From contig JAMXLG010000124.1 in NCBI GenBank assembly GCA_024281135.1, positions 1-7,067 on the forward strand: a stretch of DNA of 7,067 nt. Direction: 5' to 3'. This stretch comes from Vulcanimicrobiia bacterium (GTDB lineage Bacteria > Eremiobacterota > Eremiobacteria > Baltobacterales > Baltobacteraceae). Made by a program: the position numbers and the translations under genes. A model generated the notes under the pieces. The model was given only the letters and a program-made list of their open reading frames with translations, made no database searches and was not told the origin of the DNA. Shown piece by piece: positions 1-5,934 of this stretch (the stretch's first letter is position 1; each line of letters starts with the position of its first letter).

Positions 1-890
1 GATCGCATGCCGTTCAAGTGCGCAACGACGGTGTCGAGGTACGGAATGCCCTCCGTGAATGCAGCAATGGTTGCGTGAACACCGAGGTGCCCGCTGCGTT
101 CTGCCATTACTTTCGGCAGCCGCCGCAGAATTCGCCGCGCCTCATCGCCGAATGCTACAGCGAGCGCGCATTTGAGTCCCGCGATGTTCCATCCTTTGGA
201 TGCGGACGTGAGCGTAATCACGCTGATGTCGTATTCCGCGGCGATTGCAGCAAACGGTGTGAACTCGACACCCGGCATGGTCAGCGGTGCGTGGATTTCG
301 TCACACAACACAACGGTACCGTAGCGCTTCGCGAGCGCACCAACCGCGCGCAACTCATGCTTCGTATAGACACGTCCTACGGGATTGTGGGGATTACACA
401 AGAGCATCACGCGTGCGCCCTCGCGCATCCGCCGTTCGATGGCATCGAGGTCGAACGTAAAGCGTTCGCCATCGCGCTGCAACGGTGCGTCGGCGATTGG
501 CCAACGGACTTCTTCGATCGTCGAAAAGAAGGGCGGATAGACCGGGCTGTTAATGATGACGGCGCTCGCGCCGATGACGCGAAGAATTTCAGCGACTCCG
601 ACCATAACCTCGGGAACTGCATAGACATCACTGGGGTCGACGTCGATCCCGTAGCGCACTCGCGCGAAAGCGGCATACGCTTCACCGAGGCCGTCCCCCA
701 CCGCGTACCCGAGGTCGCCATTATCGATTGCGGCCCGCAAGCGCTCTGCAATAGGTTCGGCAAGCGGAAAATCAGTCTCGGCGACAAAGACCGGCAGCAC
801 GTCATCCGGATAGTGCCGCCACTTCTCGCTCGTTCGCTTCTTCAGCCGGCCGAGATCGATGGCCGCATCGAATGGGAGTTCAATCGTCAT
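1..890 (-). CDS. MalY/PatB-type PLP-dependent aminotransferase/C-S lyase (3' end outside window)
   Basis: Fold-type I PLP enzyme of the aminotransferase class I/II, MalY/PatB group; members mostly act as cystathionine beta-lyases or C-S lyases in sulfur amino-acid metabolism in the cytoplasm. I translated 296 residues on the minus strand before the window ends; the family is usually near 390, so about a quarter is missing at the C-terminus. Visible landmarks: N-terminal MTIELPFDAAIDLGRLKKR with the following KWRHYPDDVLPVFVAETDF (family pattern: K-W region then 'P-x-W/V-A-x-x-D-F'), the NPHNPVGR turn at residues 166-173, CDEIHAPL with Asp197 that would contact the PLP ring nitrogen, and SASKGWNIAGL with Lys232 as the Schiff-base lysine. 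Start chosen at 890; an in-frame ATG at 902 would add four residues (MLRH). Neither has a clear Shine-Dalgarno. Exact substrate cannot be told; an aminotransferase role is possible. Confidence 0.88.
   Translation of the reverse strand, partial: MTIELPFDAAIDLGRLKKRTSEKWRHYPDDVLPVFVAETDFPLAEPIAERLRAAIDNGDLGYAVGDGLGEAYAAFARVRYGIDVDPSDVYAVPEVMVGVAEILRVIGASAVIINSPVYPPFFSTIEEVRWPIADAPLQRDGERFTFDLDAIERRMREGARVMLLCNPHNPVGRVYTKHELRAVGALAKRYGTVVLCDEIHAPLTMPGVEFTPFAAIAAEYDISVITLTSASKGWNIAGLKCALAVAFGDEARRILRRLPKVMAERSGHLGVHATIAAFTEGIPYLDTVVAHLNGMR
874..878 (+). promoter_or_regulatory. Ribosome binding site of the DUF2277 gene
   Basis: GGGAG lies 10 bases before the ATG at 889 and is the element that favours this start over the in-frame upstream codon at 859. 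It sits inside the coding sequence of the divergent PLP-enzyme gene. Confidence 0.5.
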
Positions 891-1158
891 GTGCCGCAAC
901 ATTCGAACGCTGTATAACTTCGAGCCTCCCGCAACTGAGGACGAAATCCGCGCGGCGTCCATTCAATTCGTCCGCAAGCTCTCCGGATTCACGCGTCCTT
1001 CGCAAGCGAACGAGGCAGCATTTAACCGTGCCGTTGAAGAGGTCGCCGAGGCGGCATCGCGGCTCATGAATTCGCTCGTAACTACGGCCCCGCGGCGCGA
1101 CCGGGAGGAATGGGCAGCGCGAGCAAAAGCCCGGTCGGAAAAACGCTTCGGGACCTAA
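889..1158 (+). CDS. DUF2277 family protein
   Basis: An 89-residue protein that I recognise as DUF2277, a small conserved family of unknown function. The diagnostic features are the N-terminal MCRNIRTLYNFEPPAT, then an IRAA...QFVRKLSGF stretch, the PSQANEAAF motif near residues 38-46 and the LVTTAPRRDRE segment near the C-terminus. The length fits the family, which is about 80-100 residues. The start at 889 is chosen because MCRNI is the conserved family N-terminus and GGGAG precedes it; an upstream in-frame codon at 859 would add ten atypical residues. No membrane segment or signal peptide is visible; the protein is predicted soluble, helical and charged. Its ATG shares two bases with the start codon of the divergent PLP enzyme and its TAA shares bases with the TAG of the convergent DUF5916 gene, so the gene has no intergenic DNA of its own. 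Its function is unknown. Confidence 0.9.
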   Translation: MCRNIRTLYNFEPPATEDEIRAASIQFVRKLSGFTRPSQANEAAFNRAVEEVAEAASRLMNSLVTTAPRRDREEWAARAKARSEKRFGT

Positions 1159-3374
1159 GTGCCTTTCTCGGCGCCGAAGTAGTGGATCCACTTGAGGATC
1201 CATTGCGGTACGGTTGCGAGTTGACTTGCGTCGCCGTAGGCGAAGTACCACTCGTCGTGCGGCGAACGTTTGTGATACGCGAATGAAAGATTCCAGGCGC
1301 CGGTGCACGGAACCGGCGTTGTATTCGGTTCGACGGTGACGCAGGTCGCGGGCTCGTTTGTCACGAGCTCCGGCGCGAGTCCTAGTTGACGGCGAACGCC
1401 GAATGACACCGATTCATCGGCATTCAGCGTCAACGTATAGACGAACCGTTCCAGCCACTGCACATTCGTTTGATTGCTCAGCAGATACTGGCGTGTATCA
1501 TCGGCTTCCAGTGTGAGGATGCCGCGCATACCAACCCTCAGGTTCGTTAAACGCGTCCAGGCATCGACTCTTCCCGGACCAAACGCACCGGTGTTATACG
1601 ATAGCGTCGTCGGCGTTGACGATGAACCATGGTTCGGGAAGTTGCCGGGGTTGTTAACTGTTCCAGCGTGGTAAGTAACAGAAACACCGTTTTGAGAGTC
1701 AGGCGTAAACACTTGGCATCCGACGAAGAAATGGTAATTTACGGGCGTGACATCGATCAAATTCCCGGGCGACGTTGCGCAGTTGTTTTCCAGCACATAT
1801 CCCGAACCAGTCGTGATTTGGACGTCCCAGCGGCTCTTCGTCAGTATGTCGAGTAGGATCTGGTTGTCCGTTTGATCGAGCGCACCCGTGAAGTTGTGGT
1901 AGCGGTCGAGAAAGCCGCTGATGCCGATACTATTCAAAGCCGAAGGTCCGCTGAACAGCCAGATTTTTGCAAGATACGCGGAGTAACCCGCAATGTCCGG
2001 ATGCTGAACGTAGCCGTCGACAGGATTGTAGTAAAATCCGAGCTTCCGTTCGGAGAATGCGGCACCGAATGTGTTCGTGTATTCGTAGGTGCCGAAATCG
2101 TAGCGCTGCGCTTGATTTCCGAGGGCGACGTTGCTTCCGCTATCGCTTCCGTAGTTGAAGTATGCCGAGTAATGCTTGTTATCGCTCCAGTGAAGGCCGG
2201 TCGTTACAACATCGTCGTGGTACGTATCGGAGTTTGCGGCGACGCGCTGCGCGGTGAATAACCACGTATTCTGGGGACTCGTCCAATGAAGCGCCTGCGC
2301 GGCATCGTTGCGCGAATATCCCGCGCCGATGGCATCGAATGCCGCAAAACTAATAGGACCTTGCCGGCCTTCCACAGCGTACCCGGAGCGTGGCGTTGGA
2401 ATCGACGGCGTGTACAGTTGCTGGATGCCCGGACAAGCGTCGCAATCAAAGTTGTCGTAATAACTTGCGCCTTGCGTGAAGAACGGGCGCGTCTCCGTAT
2501 AAACCCTCTGGAACGCCGTCGGCGAAATCGTTTGCTGATCCACTTCGACGTTCGAAAAATCGGGATGCATGGTTCCGTAGAACGATGACGTCGGCGTGAT
2601 GGGAATCGAGAAATCCGCGCCGACGCGCGAGGTGCTAAGTCCCGTACCTGGCGATCCGGCGGCTGCGAGCCCGTACACACCCAGTCGTGGTAGCGGCTTC
2701 AAACGTCCGCTCGTATGCAAACCTTGCGCCGTGCCCGCGTACGTAACATCGTCTGCGTTCGTTTGCACCGGTTGATAGGACCACACTTGATGCTCGCCGG
2801 TCGAGCGCACGACGCGCACGAACTGCACGCGCCATAGACCATTGGGGTTGGCGCCGCGAATTACGCGCATCGGAACCTTCATGGTTACGGTAAAGCCGCC
2901 ATCGTAGGCCTCGCCCGCGCTCTGCCACGTCGGCGCATAGCCGGTGTTTTCCGTTGAATACTGATAGTGCGTCCCGTTTGACGTCGCGGCAAATTGATAG
3001 AAGAATCCACTGGCACCGTCCGGCCAAAGGTCTATCCAGACTTCGTCGTCGGTTCCGTCGCCGACATTGTTTGCATGCTGCACCGCGAGCAGCGATTCAC
3101 GCTGCTTGACATCGAACCGTACAAAGAGATCGTTGCCTGACGTCGCGATGAAAGCGGACGACGGTTCGGTTCCTGGTTGCTGACGCGCAACATCCCACGT
3201 CAGGTTCACACGCGTAGCGCCCTTCCATGTATCGGGTGACGCTTTCGGATCGAGCGGCGGCGGTGGGCTAACGGACGGAACCGCGAGAGTTTTGGTCGTT
3301 GATTGTTCCGCAGCTGAAGCCACGAATGGGATCGCCAGGATGAGCGCTGCAAGCGCGACGGCAAGACGAACCAT
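1155..3374 (-). CDS. CBM9-like/DUF5916 outer-membrane beta-barrel protein
   Basis: A 739-residue exported protein. Residues 1-21 form a signal peptide (MVRLAVALAALILAIPFVAS) with an ASA|AEQ cleavage site. A proline-rich linker (PPPPLDP, about 37-42) leads into a carbohydrate-binding family 9-like beta-sandwich at about 42-205 (DTWKGA...TDDEVWIDLWPD...GFTVTMKVPM). The rest matches the DUF5916 barrel: HPDFSNVEVDQQ near 271-281 followed by TETRPFFTQGASYY, then long alternating strands with aromatic girdles, ending in ILKWIHYFGAEKGT. Members are taken to be outer-membrane proteins, often beside peptidases or transporters; the ligand is unknown. The start at 3374 is preferred over a TTG at 3413 because it begins directly with the signal peptide; there is no clear Shine-Dalgarno for either. 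Six cysteines fall in three close pairs (311/314, 532/553, 678/690), suiting disulfides in loops. The stop overlaps the end of the DUF2277 gene by four bases. Confidence 0.85.
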   Translation of the reverse strand: MVRLAVALAALILAIPFVASAAEQSTTKTLAVPSVSPPPPLDPKASPDTWKGATRVNLTWDVARQQPGTEPSSAFIATSGNDLFVRFDVKQRESLLAVQHANNVGDGTDDEVWIDLWPDGASGFFYQFAATSNGTHYQYSTENTGYAPTWQSAGEAYDGGFTVTMKVPMRVIRGANPNGLWRVQFVRVVRSTGEHQVWSYQPVQTNADDVTYAGTAQGLHTSGRLKPLPRLGVYGLAAAGSPGTGLSTSRVGADFSIPITPTSSFYGTMHPDFSNVEVDQQTISPTAFQRVYTETRPFFTQGASYYDNFDCDACPGIQQLYTPSIPTPRSGYAVEGRQGPISFAAFDAIGAGYSRNDAAQALHWTSPQNTWLFTAQRVAANSDTYHDDVVTTGLHWSDNKHYSAYFNYGSDSGSNVALGNQAQRYDFGTYEYTNTFGAAFSERKLGFYYNPVDGYVQHPDIAGYSAYLAKIWLFSGPSALNSIGISGFLDRYHNFTGALDQTDNQILLDILTKSRWDVQITTGSGYVLENNCATSPGNLIDVTPVNYHFFVGCQVFTPDSQNGVSVTYHAGTVNNPGNFPNHGSSSTPTTLSYNTGAFGPGRVDAWTRLTNLRVGMRGILTLEADDTRQYLLSNQTNVQWLERFVYTLTLNADESVSFGVRRQLGLAPELVTNEPATCVTVEPNTTPVPCTGAWNLSFAYHKRSPHDEWYFAYGDASQLATVPQWILKWIHYFGAEKGT

Positions 3375-3384
3375 GCGCTGATTG

Positions 3385-3404
3385 TCAACTAGTTCTTTAG
3401 TTAA
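3385..3404. promoter_or_regulatory. Imperfect dyad, possible operator upstream of the DUF5916 gene
   Basis: TCAACTA, six bases, then TAGTTAA form an inverted repeat with six of seven positions matched, ending 11 bases upstream of the preferred ATG at 3374. A weak promoter can be read on the minus strand: TTGAAA at 3419-3424 and, after 17 bases, ACTAAA at 3396-3401, which the dyad would cover. Size and symmetry suit a dimeric winged-helix or TetR-type repressor; MarR-type is a guess. No regulator gene is in the window. Confidence 0.3.
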
Positions 3405-3565
3405 AGCTACCAAAGAAGTTTCAAAAAGGAATCAGACGATGGGTTTGTCTTCGCAATCGGCTTCTATGCGGATAGCAGCACTTCGAAAATCTTTTTCTGA
3501 ACCTGCTGCGCGTTGTCCATCTGTCCATAGCCGTCGCAATGGCAACTACGTAGAGTTGTAAGTCG

Positions 3566-4057
3566 ATGAGTATTATTCGCGCGGTTAGGATCGACGATGC
3601 GCAGAGTATCGCCGAGATTTACGGTCCGGTGGTGGAGCACACAACGATTTCGTTTGAAGACGTTCCCCCGGAAGCAACGGAAATGGCAGCGCGCATCGCG
3701 TCGACGATCCCAGACTATCCATGGCTGGTCGCCAGCAACGGCAATCGCGTCCTTGGCTATGCGTACGCCAGTCGTCATCGCGAGCGAGAAGGATATCGCT
3801 ACTCCGTAGATGTGAGCGTCTACGTTGCTGATGACGCGCGCGGACGCGGCATCGGTACGATGCTCTACTCGCGCTTGTTCGACGATCTTCGTGACGGTGG
3901 CTTCCATCGTGCGTTTGCGGGTATCGCGCTACCGAATGACGCCAGCGTTACGCTGCATCGCCGTCTCGGGTTCAGCGACGTGGGCATTTACCATGAGGTT
4001 GGGTGGAAGTTCGGGCGGTGGCTGGACGTTTTATGGTTGGAGAAGACTATCGCATGA
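3566..4057 (+). CDS. GNAT N-acetyltransferase, phosphinothricin/methionine-sulfoximine acetyltransferase type
   Basis: A 163-residue single-domain GNAT enzyme, the usual length for the Pat/Bar/YncA (MnaT) group, which transfers acetyl from acetyl-CoA to the amino group of glutamate-analogue toxins such as phosphinothricin or methionine sulfoximine, or to related amino acids. Visible motifs: ISFEDVPP at 28-35 (the group's substrate-side signature), YAYASRHREREGYRYSVDVSVYV at 65-87 forming beta-4, the acetyl-CoA pyrophosphate loop RGRGIG at 92-97 followed by TMLYSRL, and PNDASVTLHRRLGF at 123-136 (motif B). No signal peptide; cytosolic. A weak TAGAG at 3551-3555 stands 10 bases before the ATG. 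The gene is followed in the same direction, after 103 bases, by the small heat shock gene, but cotranscription is uncertain. True substrate cannot be assigned from sequence; a native role in detoxification is family knowledge. Confidence 0.87.
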   Translation: MSIIRAVRIDDAQSIAEIYGPVVEHTTISFEDVPPEATEMAARIASTIPDYPWLVASNGNRVLGYAYASRHREREGYRYSVDVSVYVADDARGRGIGTMLYSRLFDDLRDGGFHRAFAGIALPNDASVTLHRRLGFSDVGIYHEVGWKFGRWLDVLWLEKTIA

Positions 4058-4128
4058 ACGTCCGCATCCCGTGTGTTAGCGAGCGGGCGCTCTGCTCTCG
4101 CGTTTGTCCGTCAATGTGCCGGGTAGCA

Positions 4129-4170
4129 TCTCGATGTCCATCTTCTGGAGGCTTTTCGTCATGAACGAGA
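4129..4170 (+). promoter_or_regulatory. Possible RNA-thermometer-like leader structure before the small heat shock gene
   Basis: In the predicted mRNA, UCCA (4137-4140) can pair with UGGA (4146-4149) across a five-base loop, hiding part of the Shine-Dalgarno GGAGG at 4147-4151. Outside it, AUG (4134-4136) can pair with CGU (4157-4159, one G-U pair), and UCUCG (4129-4133) with CGAGA (4166-4170), leaving the start codon in a bulge. The stems are short and interrupted, as in heat-melted leaders of small heat shock genes, but I did not recognise a classical ROSE, FourU or CIRCE element. Hand folding only. Confidence 0.25.
4147..4151 (+). promoter_or_regulatory. Strong ribosome binding site deciding the Hsp20 start
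   Basis: GGAGG lies nine bases before the ATG at 4161. It fixes this codon as the start against an in-frame non-ATG codon at 4104 that would add 19 residues with no family similarity. Confidence 0.75.
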
Positions 4171-4640
4171 GTGGCAATCGCAGCAGCGAGCGCGGCAGTA
4201 TAGAGCCGCGCAAAATGGGCATGCTCGGACTCGGAAACCTTTTCGATTTCGATCCGTTTCGCGCGCTCTTTCCCAGCAACTGGACTCAGGCGCTCGGGAT
4301 GAACGTGACGCGTCGAGAGAACGGATACGAGATCGAGATGCCGGTCCCCGGTTTCCGACCCGAAGACCTCGCTGTGAGGCATCAGGACGGCGTGATCACT
4401 GTGAGCGGCCGCAACGATCGGCGCACGTTCACTCGATCGCTCGCGGTTCCGGACGGCATTGATGAAGAAAACATTCAAGCGACGGTCGAGCACGGGATGC
4501 TTGTGTTGACATTGCGCGAGACGCCTCAAAAACAGGCTCGGCAAATTCCGGTCACCGCATCGCAAACCACGACTGGAACAGTCGGAACGCAAAGCGCCAC
4601 GAACGTAACGAGTGGAGCCGGGGGCTCCAGCGGTCCGTGA
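4161..4640 (+). CDS. Small heat shock protein (Hsp20/alpha-crystallin family)
   Basis: A 159-residue ATP-independent holdase chaperone that binds unfolding proteins in the cytoplasm as an oligomer. A variable N-terminal arm (1-46) contains the MLGLGNLFDFDPFRALFP stretch usual in bacterial members. The alpha-crystallin domain spans about 47-121: NVTRRENGYEIEMPVPGF (beta-2/3), PEDLAVRHQDG (beta-4), VITVSGRN (beta-5), RTFTRSLAVPDGID (beta-7), then GMLVLTL (112-118, the G-x-L-x-L motif of beta-9). An I-x-V anchor, IPV at 129-131, follows, and the tail 132-159 is low-complexity Ser/Thr/Gly. Beta-5 is joined almost directly to beta-7, so the beta-6 loop of about 15-20 residues that mediates dimer strand-swap in typical bacterial and plant members seems absent. 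Start set by GGAGG at 4147. The gene ends six bases before the convergent hemL-like stop. Heat induction is likely but no CIRCE site was found. Confidence 0.92.
   Translation: MNESGNRSSERGSIEPRKMGMLGLGNLFDFDPFRALFPSNWTQALGMNVTRRENGYEIEMPVPGFRPEDLAVRHQDGVITVSGRNDRRTFTRSLAVPDGIDEENIQATVEHGMLVLTLRETPQKQARQIPVTASQTTTGTVGTQSATNVTSGAGGSSGP
4613..4629. terminator. Perfect 7-bp hairpin at the convergent Hsp20/HemL ends, no T-tract
   Basis: TGGAGCC, GGG loop, GGCTCCA lies in the last codons of the small heat shock gene and 18 bases past the stop of the hemL-like gene. With only six bases between the two stops it is the best candidate for slowing converging transcription. Neither side shows a run of T, so a standard intrinsic terminator is not supported; codon content (Gly/Ala/Ser) may explain it. 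Confidence 0.25.
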
Positions 4641-4646
4641 CGAGCT

Positions 4647-5915
4647 TTACAGCGATTCGCGGATCGCCGCGATCGTGTCACTGATGTCGTCTTCGGTGTG
4701 GGCCACCGAGACGAACATCACTTCGTTCTGCGACGGCGGCAGGAGAATTCCGCGTTCGAGCATCGCTTCATAATACGCGCCGTACTTCGCTTTATCGGCG
4801 GCGAGTGCGTCGTCGTAGTTTCGATTGGGCGGCCCCGGCCGGAACTTGAAGTCGACGATCGACTCGCTTTGCACGACCGTGTAATTCAACCCGCGTTCAT
4901 GGAAAATCGCGCGGATGCCATCGGCAAGGCGCCGCGCAAGCGCGTTTATCTGGTCGTAGTACTCCGGGTGTTCTTCGAGCAGATCGATCACACGATGCGC
5001 CATTGCGACGCAGAACGGATTGCCGCCGTGCGTTCCGCCGGTAAACGTCTGCCCCGTGGGCGCGAGCACACGCATGATGTCCTCGCGACCACCGAATGCG
5101 GCGATCGGGGCGCCGCCGCCCATGATTTTTCCGATTGTCGTCATGTCGGGTGTAATCCCCACACGGTCTTGTGCACCGCATAGGCCGAAACGCAGCCACG
5201 TAATGACTTCGTCGAAAATCAAAAGCGCGCCATAGCGCTCCGTGCGTTCGCGCAACCCTTCGAGAAAACCGGGAACAGGCGTCACGTACCCCATGTTGCC
5301 GACGATCGGTTCGACGATGATCGCTGCGAGGTCATCCTTGCGTCCCTCGAGCAACGCGTCAACACTTTCGAGATCGTTGTAACGCGCGACGATGACATCG
5401 CGCATGATCCCCTCGGGAATTCCGCTCTTGCTCGCATCCGAGGTGTGCGCTGACGCACCGGCGTTGAGTAACGCTAGATCGGTATGGCCATGATAGTTGC
5501 CCGCGAACTTGAGAACAACGCTGCGCCGCGTATAAGCACGCGCGACGCGAATTGCACTCATGACTGCTTCGGTTCCCGTTGAAACAAAACGCATGCGTTC
5601 CATCGAGGGAAGATAGGAACGAACGCGCTCCGCGAGGCGGATTTCTTCCGGATGCGTAGTGCCCCAGACGAAACCACAGCGCGCGATGTCGTCAAGACCG
5701 GTGACGAGTGCAGGATGCGTGTGGCCGAAGAGCAGCGGTCCGTACGCCATGATGTAATCGATGTAGCGGCGACCGTCCTCATCGAAGGCATACGCGCCGT
5801 CCGCGCGCGTCTGCACGAACATCGGTGCGTTTACGCCCCAGCCGCTGCGTACGGGAGAATCGCATCCTCCCGCAAGCACGGCTTGAGCGCGTTCGATCGT
5901 CGTCTGGGTGTTCAT
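4647..5915 (-). CDS. hemL: HemL-type class-III aminotransferase, likely glutamate-1-semialdehyde 2,1-aminomutase
   Basis: A 422-residue PLP enzyme; HemL converts glutamate-1-semialdehyde to 5-aminolevulinate, the entry to tetrapyrroles in the C5 pathway. Start set at 5915 because the protein then begins like the family (TIERAQAVLAGGCDSPVRS) and has normal length; an upstream start at 6002 would overlap the neighbouring gene. Visible landmarks: STGTEAVMSAIRVARAYT (112 on), NYHGHTD (140-146), gating-loop region ALLNAGASAHTSDASKSGIP, IFDEV with Asp235 for PLP nitrogen, GKIMGGG with Lys263 as Schiff base, GGTHGGNP with Thr295, and PPSQNEVMFVSVAHTEDDI with Glu398 in the place of the catalytic-site glutamate. 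Departures from the usual signature: AYGPLLFGHTHP for SWGP.xLGHAHP, DEVITWLRF for DEVMTGFRV. So it may be HemL proper, a HemL2-like paralogue, or a related transaminase. Probably cotranscribed with the AhpD-like gene 19 bases upstream. The ribosome site is weak (GGGTG). Confidence 0.8.
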   Translation of the reverse strand: MNTQTTIERAQAVLAGGCDSPVRSGWGVNAPMFVQTRADGAYAFDEDGRRYIDYIMAYGPLLFGHTHPALVTGLDDIARCGFVWGTTHPEEIRLAERVRSYLPSMERMRFVSTGTEAVMSAIRVARAYTRRSVVLKFAGNYHGHTDLALLNAGASAHTSDASKSGIPEGIMRDVIVARYNDLESVDALLEGRKDDLAAIIVEPIVGNMGYVTPVPGFLEGLRERTERYGALLIFDEVITWLRFGLCGAQDRVGITPDMTTIGKIMGGGAPIAAFGGREDIMRVLAPTGQTFTGGTHGGNPFCVAMAHRVIDLLEEHPEYYDQINALARRLADGIRAIFHERGLNYTVVQSESIVDFKFRPGPPNRNYDDALAADKAKYGAYYEAMLERGILLPPSQNEVMFVSVAHTEDDISDTIAAIRESL

Positions 5916-5934
5916 CACCCGGATGCTTCGACGC

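Noticed and set aside
18..917. 299-residue plus-strand open frame
   Set aside because: It is antisense to the PLP enzyme, whose minus-strand translation has clear family motifs; the plus frame is rich in Arg/Cys/His without any recognisable domain.
880..1308. 142-residue minus-strand frame bridging three genes
   Set aside because: Arg-rich shadow crossing DUF2277 and the end of DUF5916; no coding signal.
3382..3387. TTGACA on the minus strand as a -35 box
   Set aside because: It ends eight bases before the preferred ATG, too close to drive the DUF5916 gene unless the true start were well downstream, which would remove the signal peptide.
3464..3907. 147-residue minus-strand open frame starting within the acetyltransferase gene
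   Set aside because: Antisense to the GNAT motifs and without family similarity; it only appears to fill the 3375-3565 spacer.
4078..4103. CIRCE-like inverted repeat (TTAGCGAGC ... GCTCTCGCG) upstream of Hsp20
   Set aside because: Spacer length is about right but the arms differ from TTAGCACTC/GAGTGCTAA at several positions and do not pair well with each other.
4104..4129. TTGTCC and TAGCAT as a promoter for Hsp20
   Set aside because: The spacing is only 14 bases and both hexamers are weak.
4047..4592. 181-residue minus-strand open frame over the Hsp20 gene
   Set aside because: Antisense shadow of a confident alpha-crystallin gene; no domain or ribosome site.
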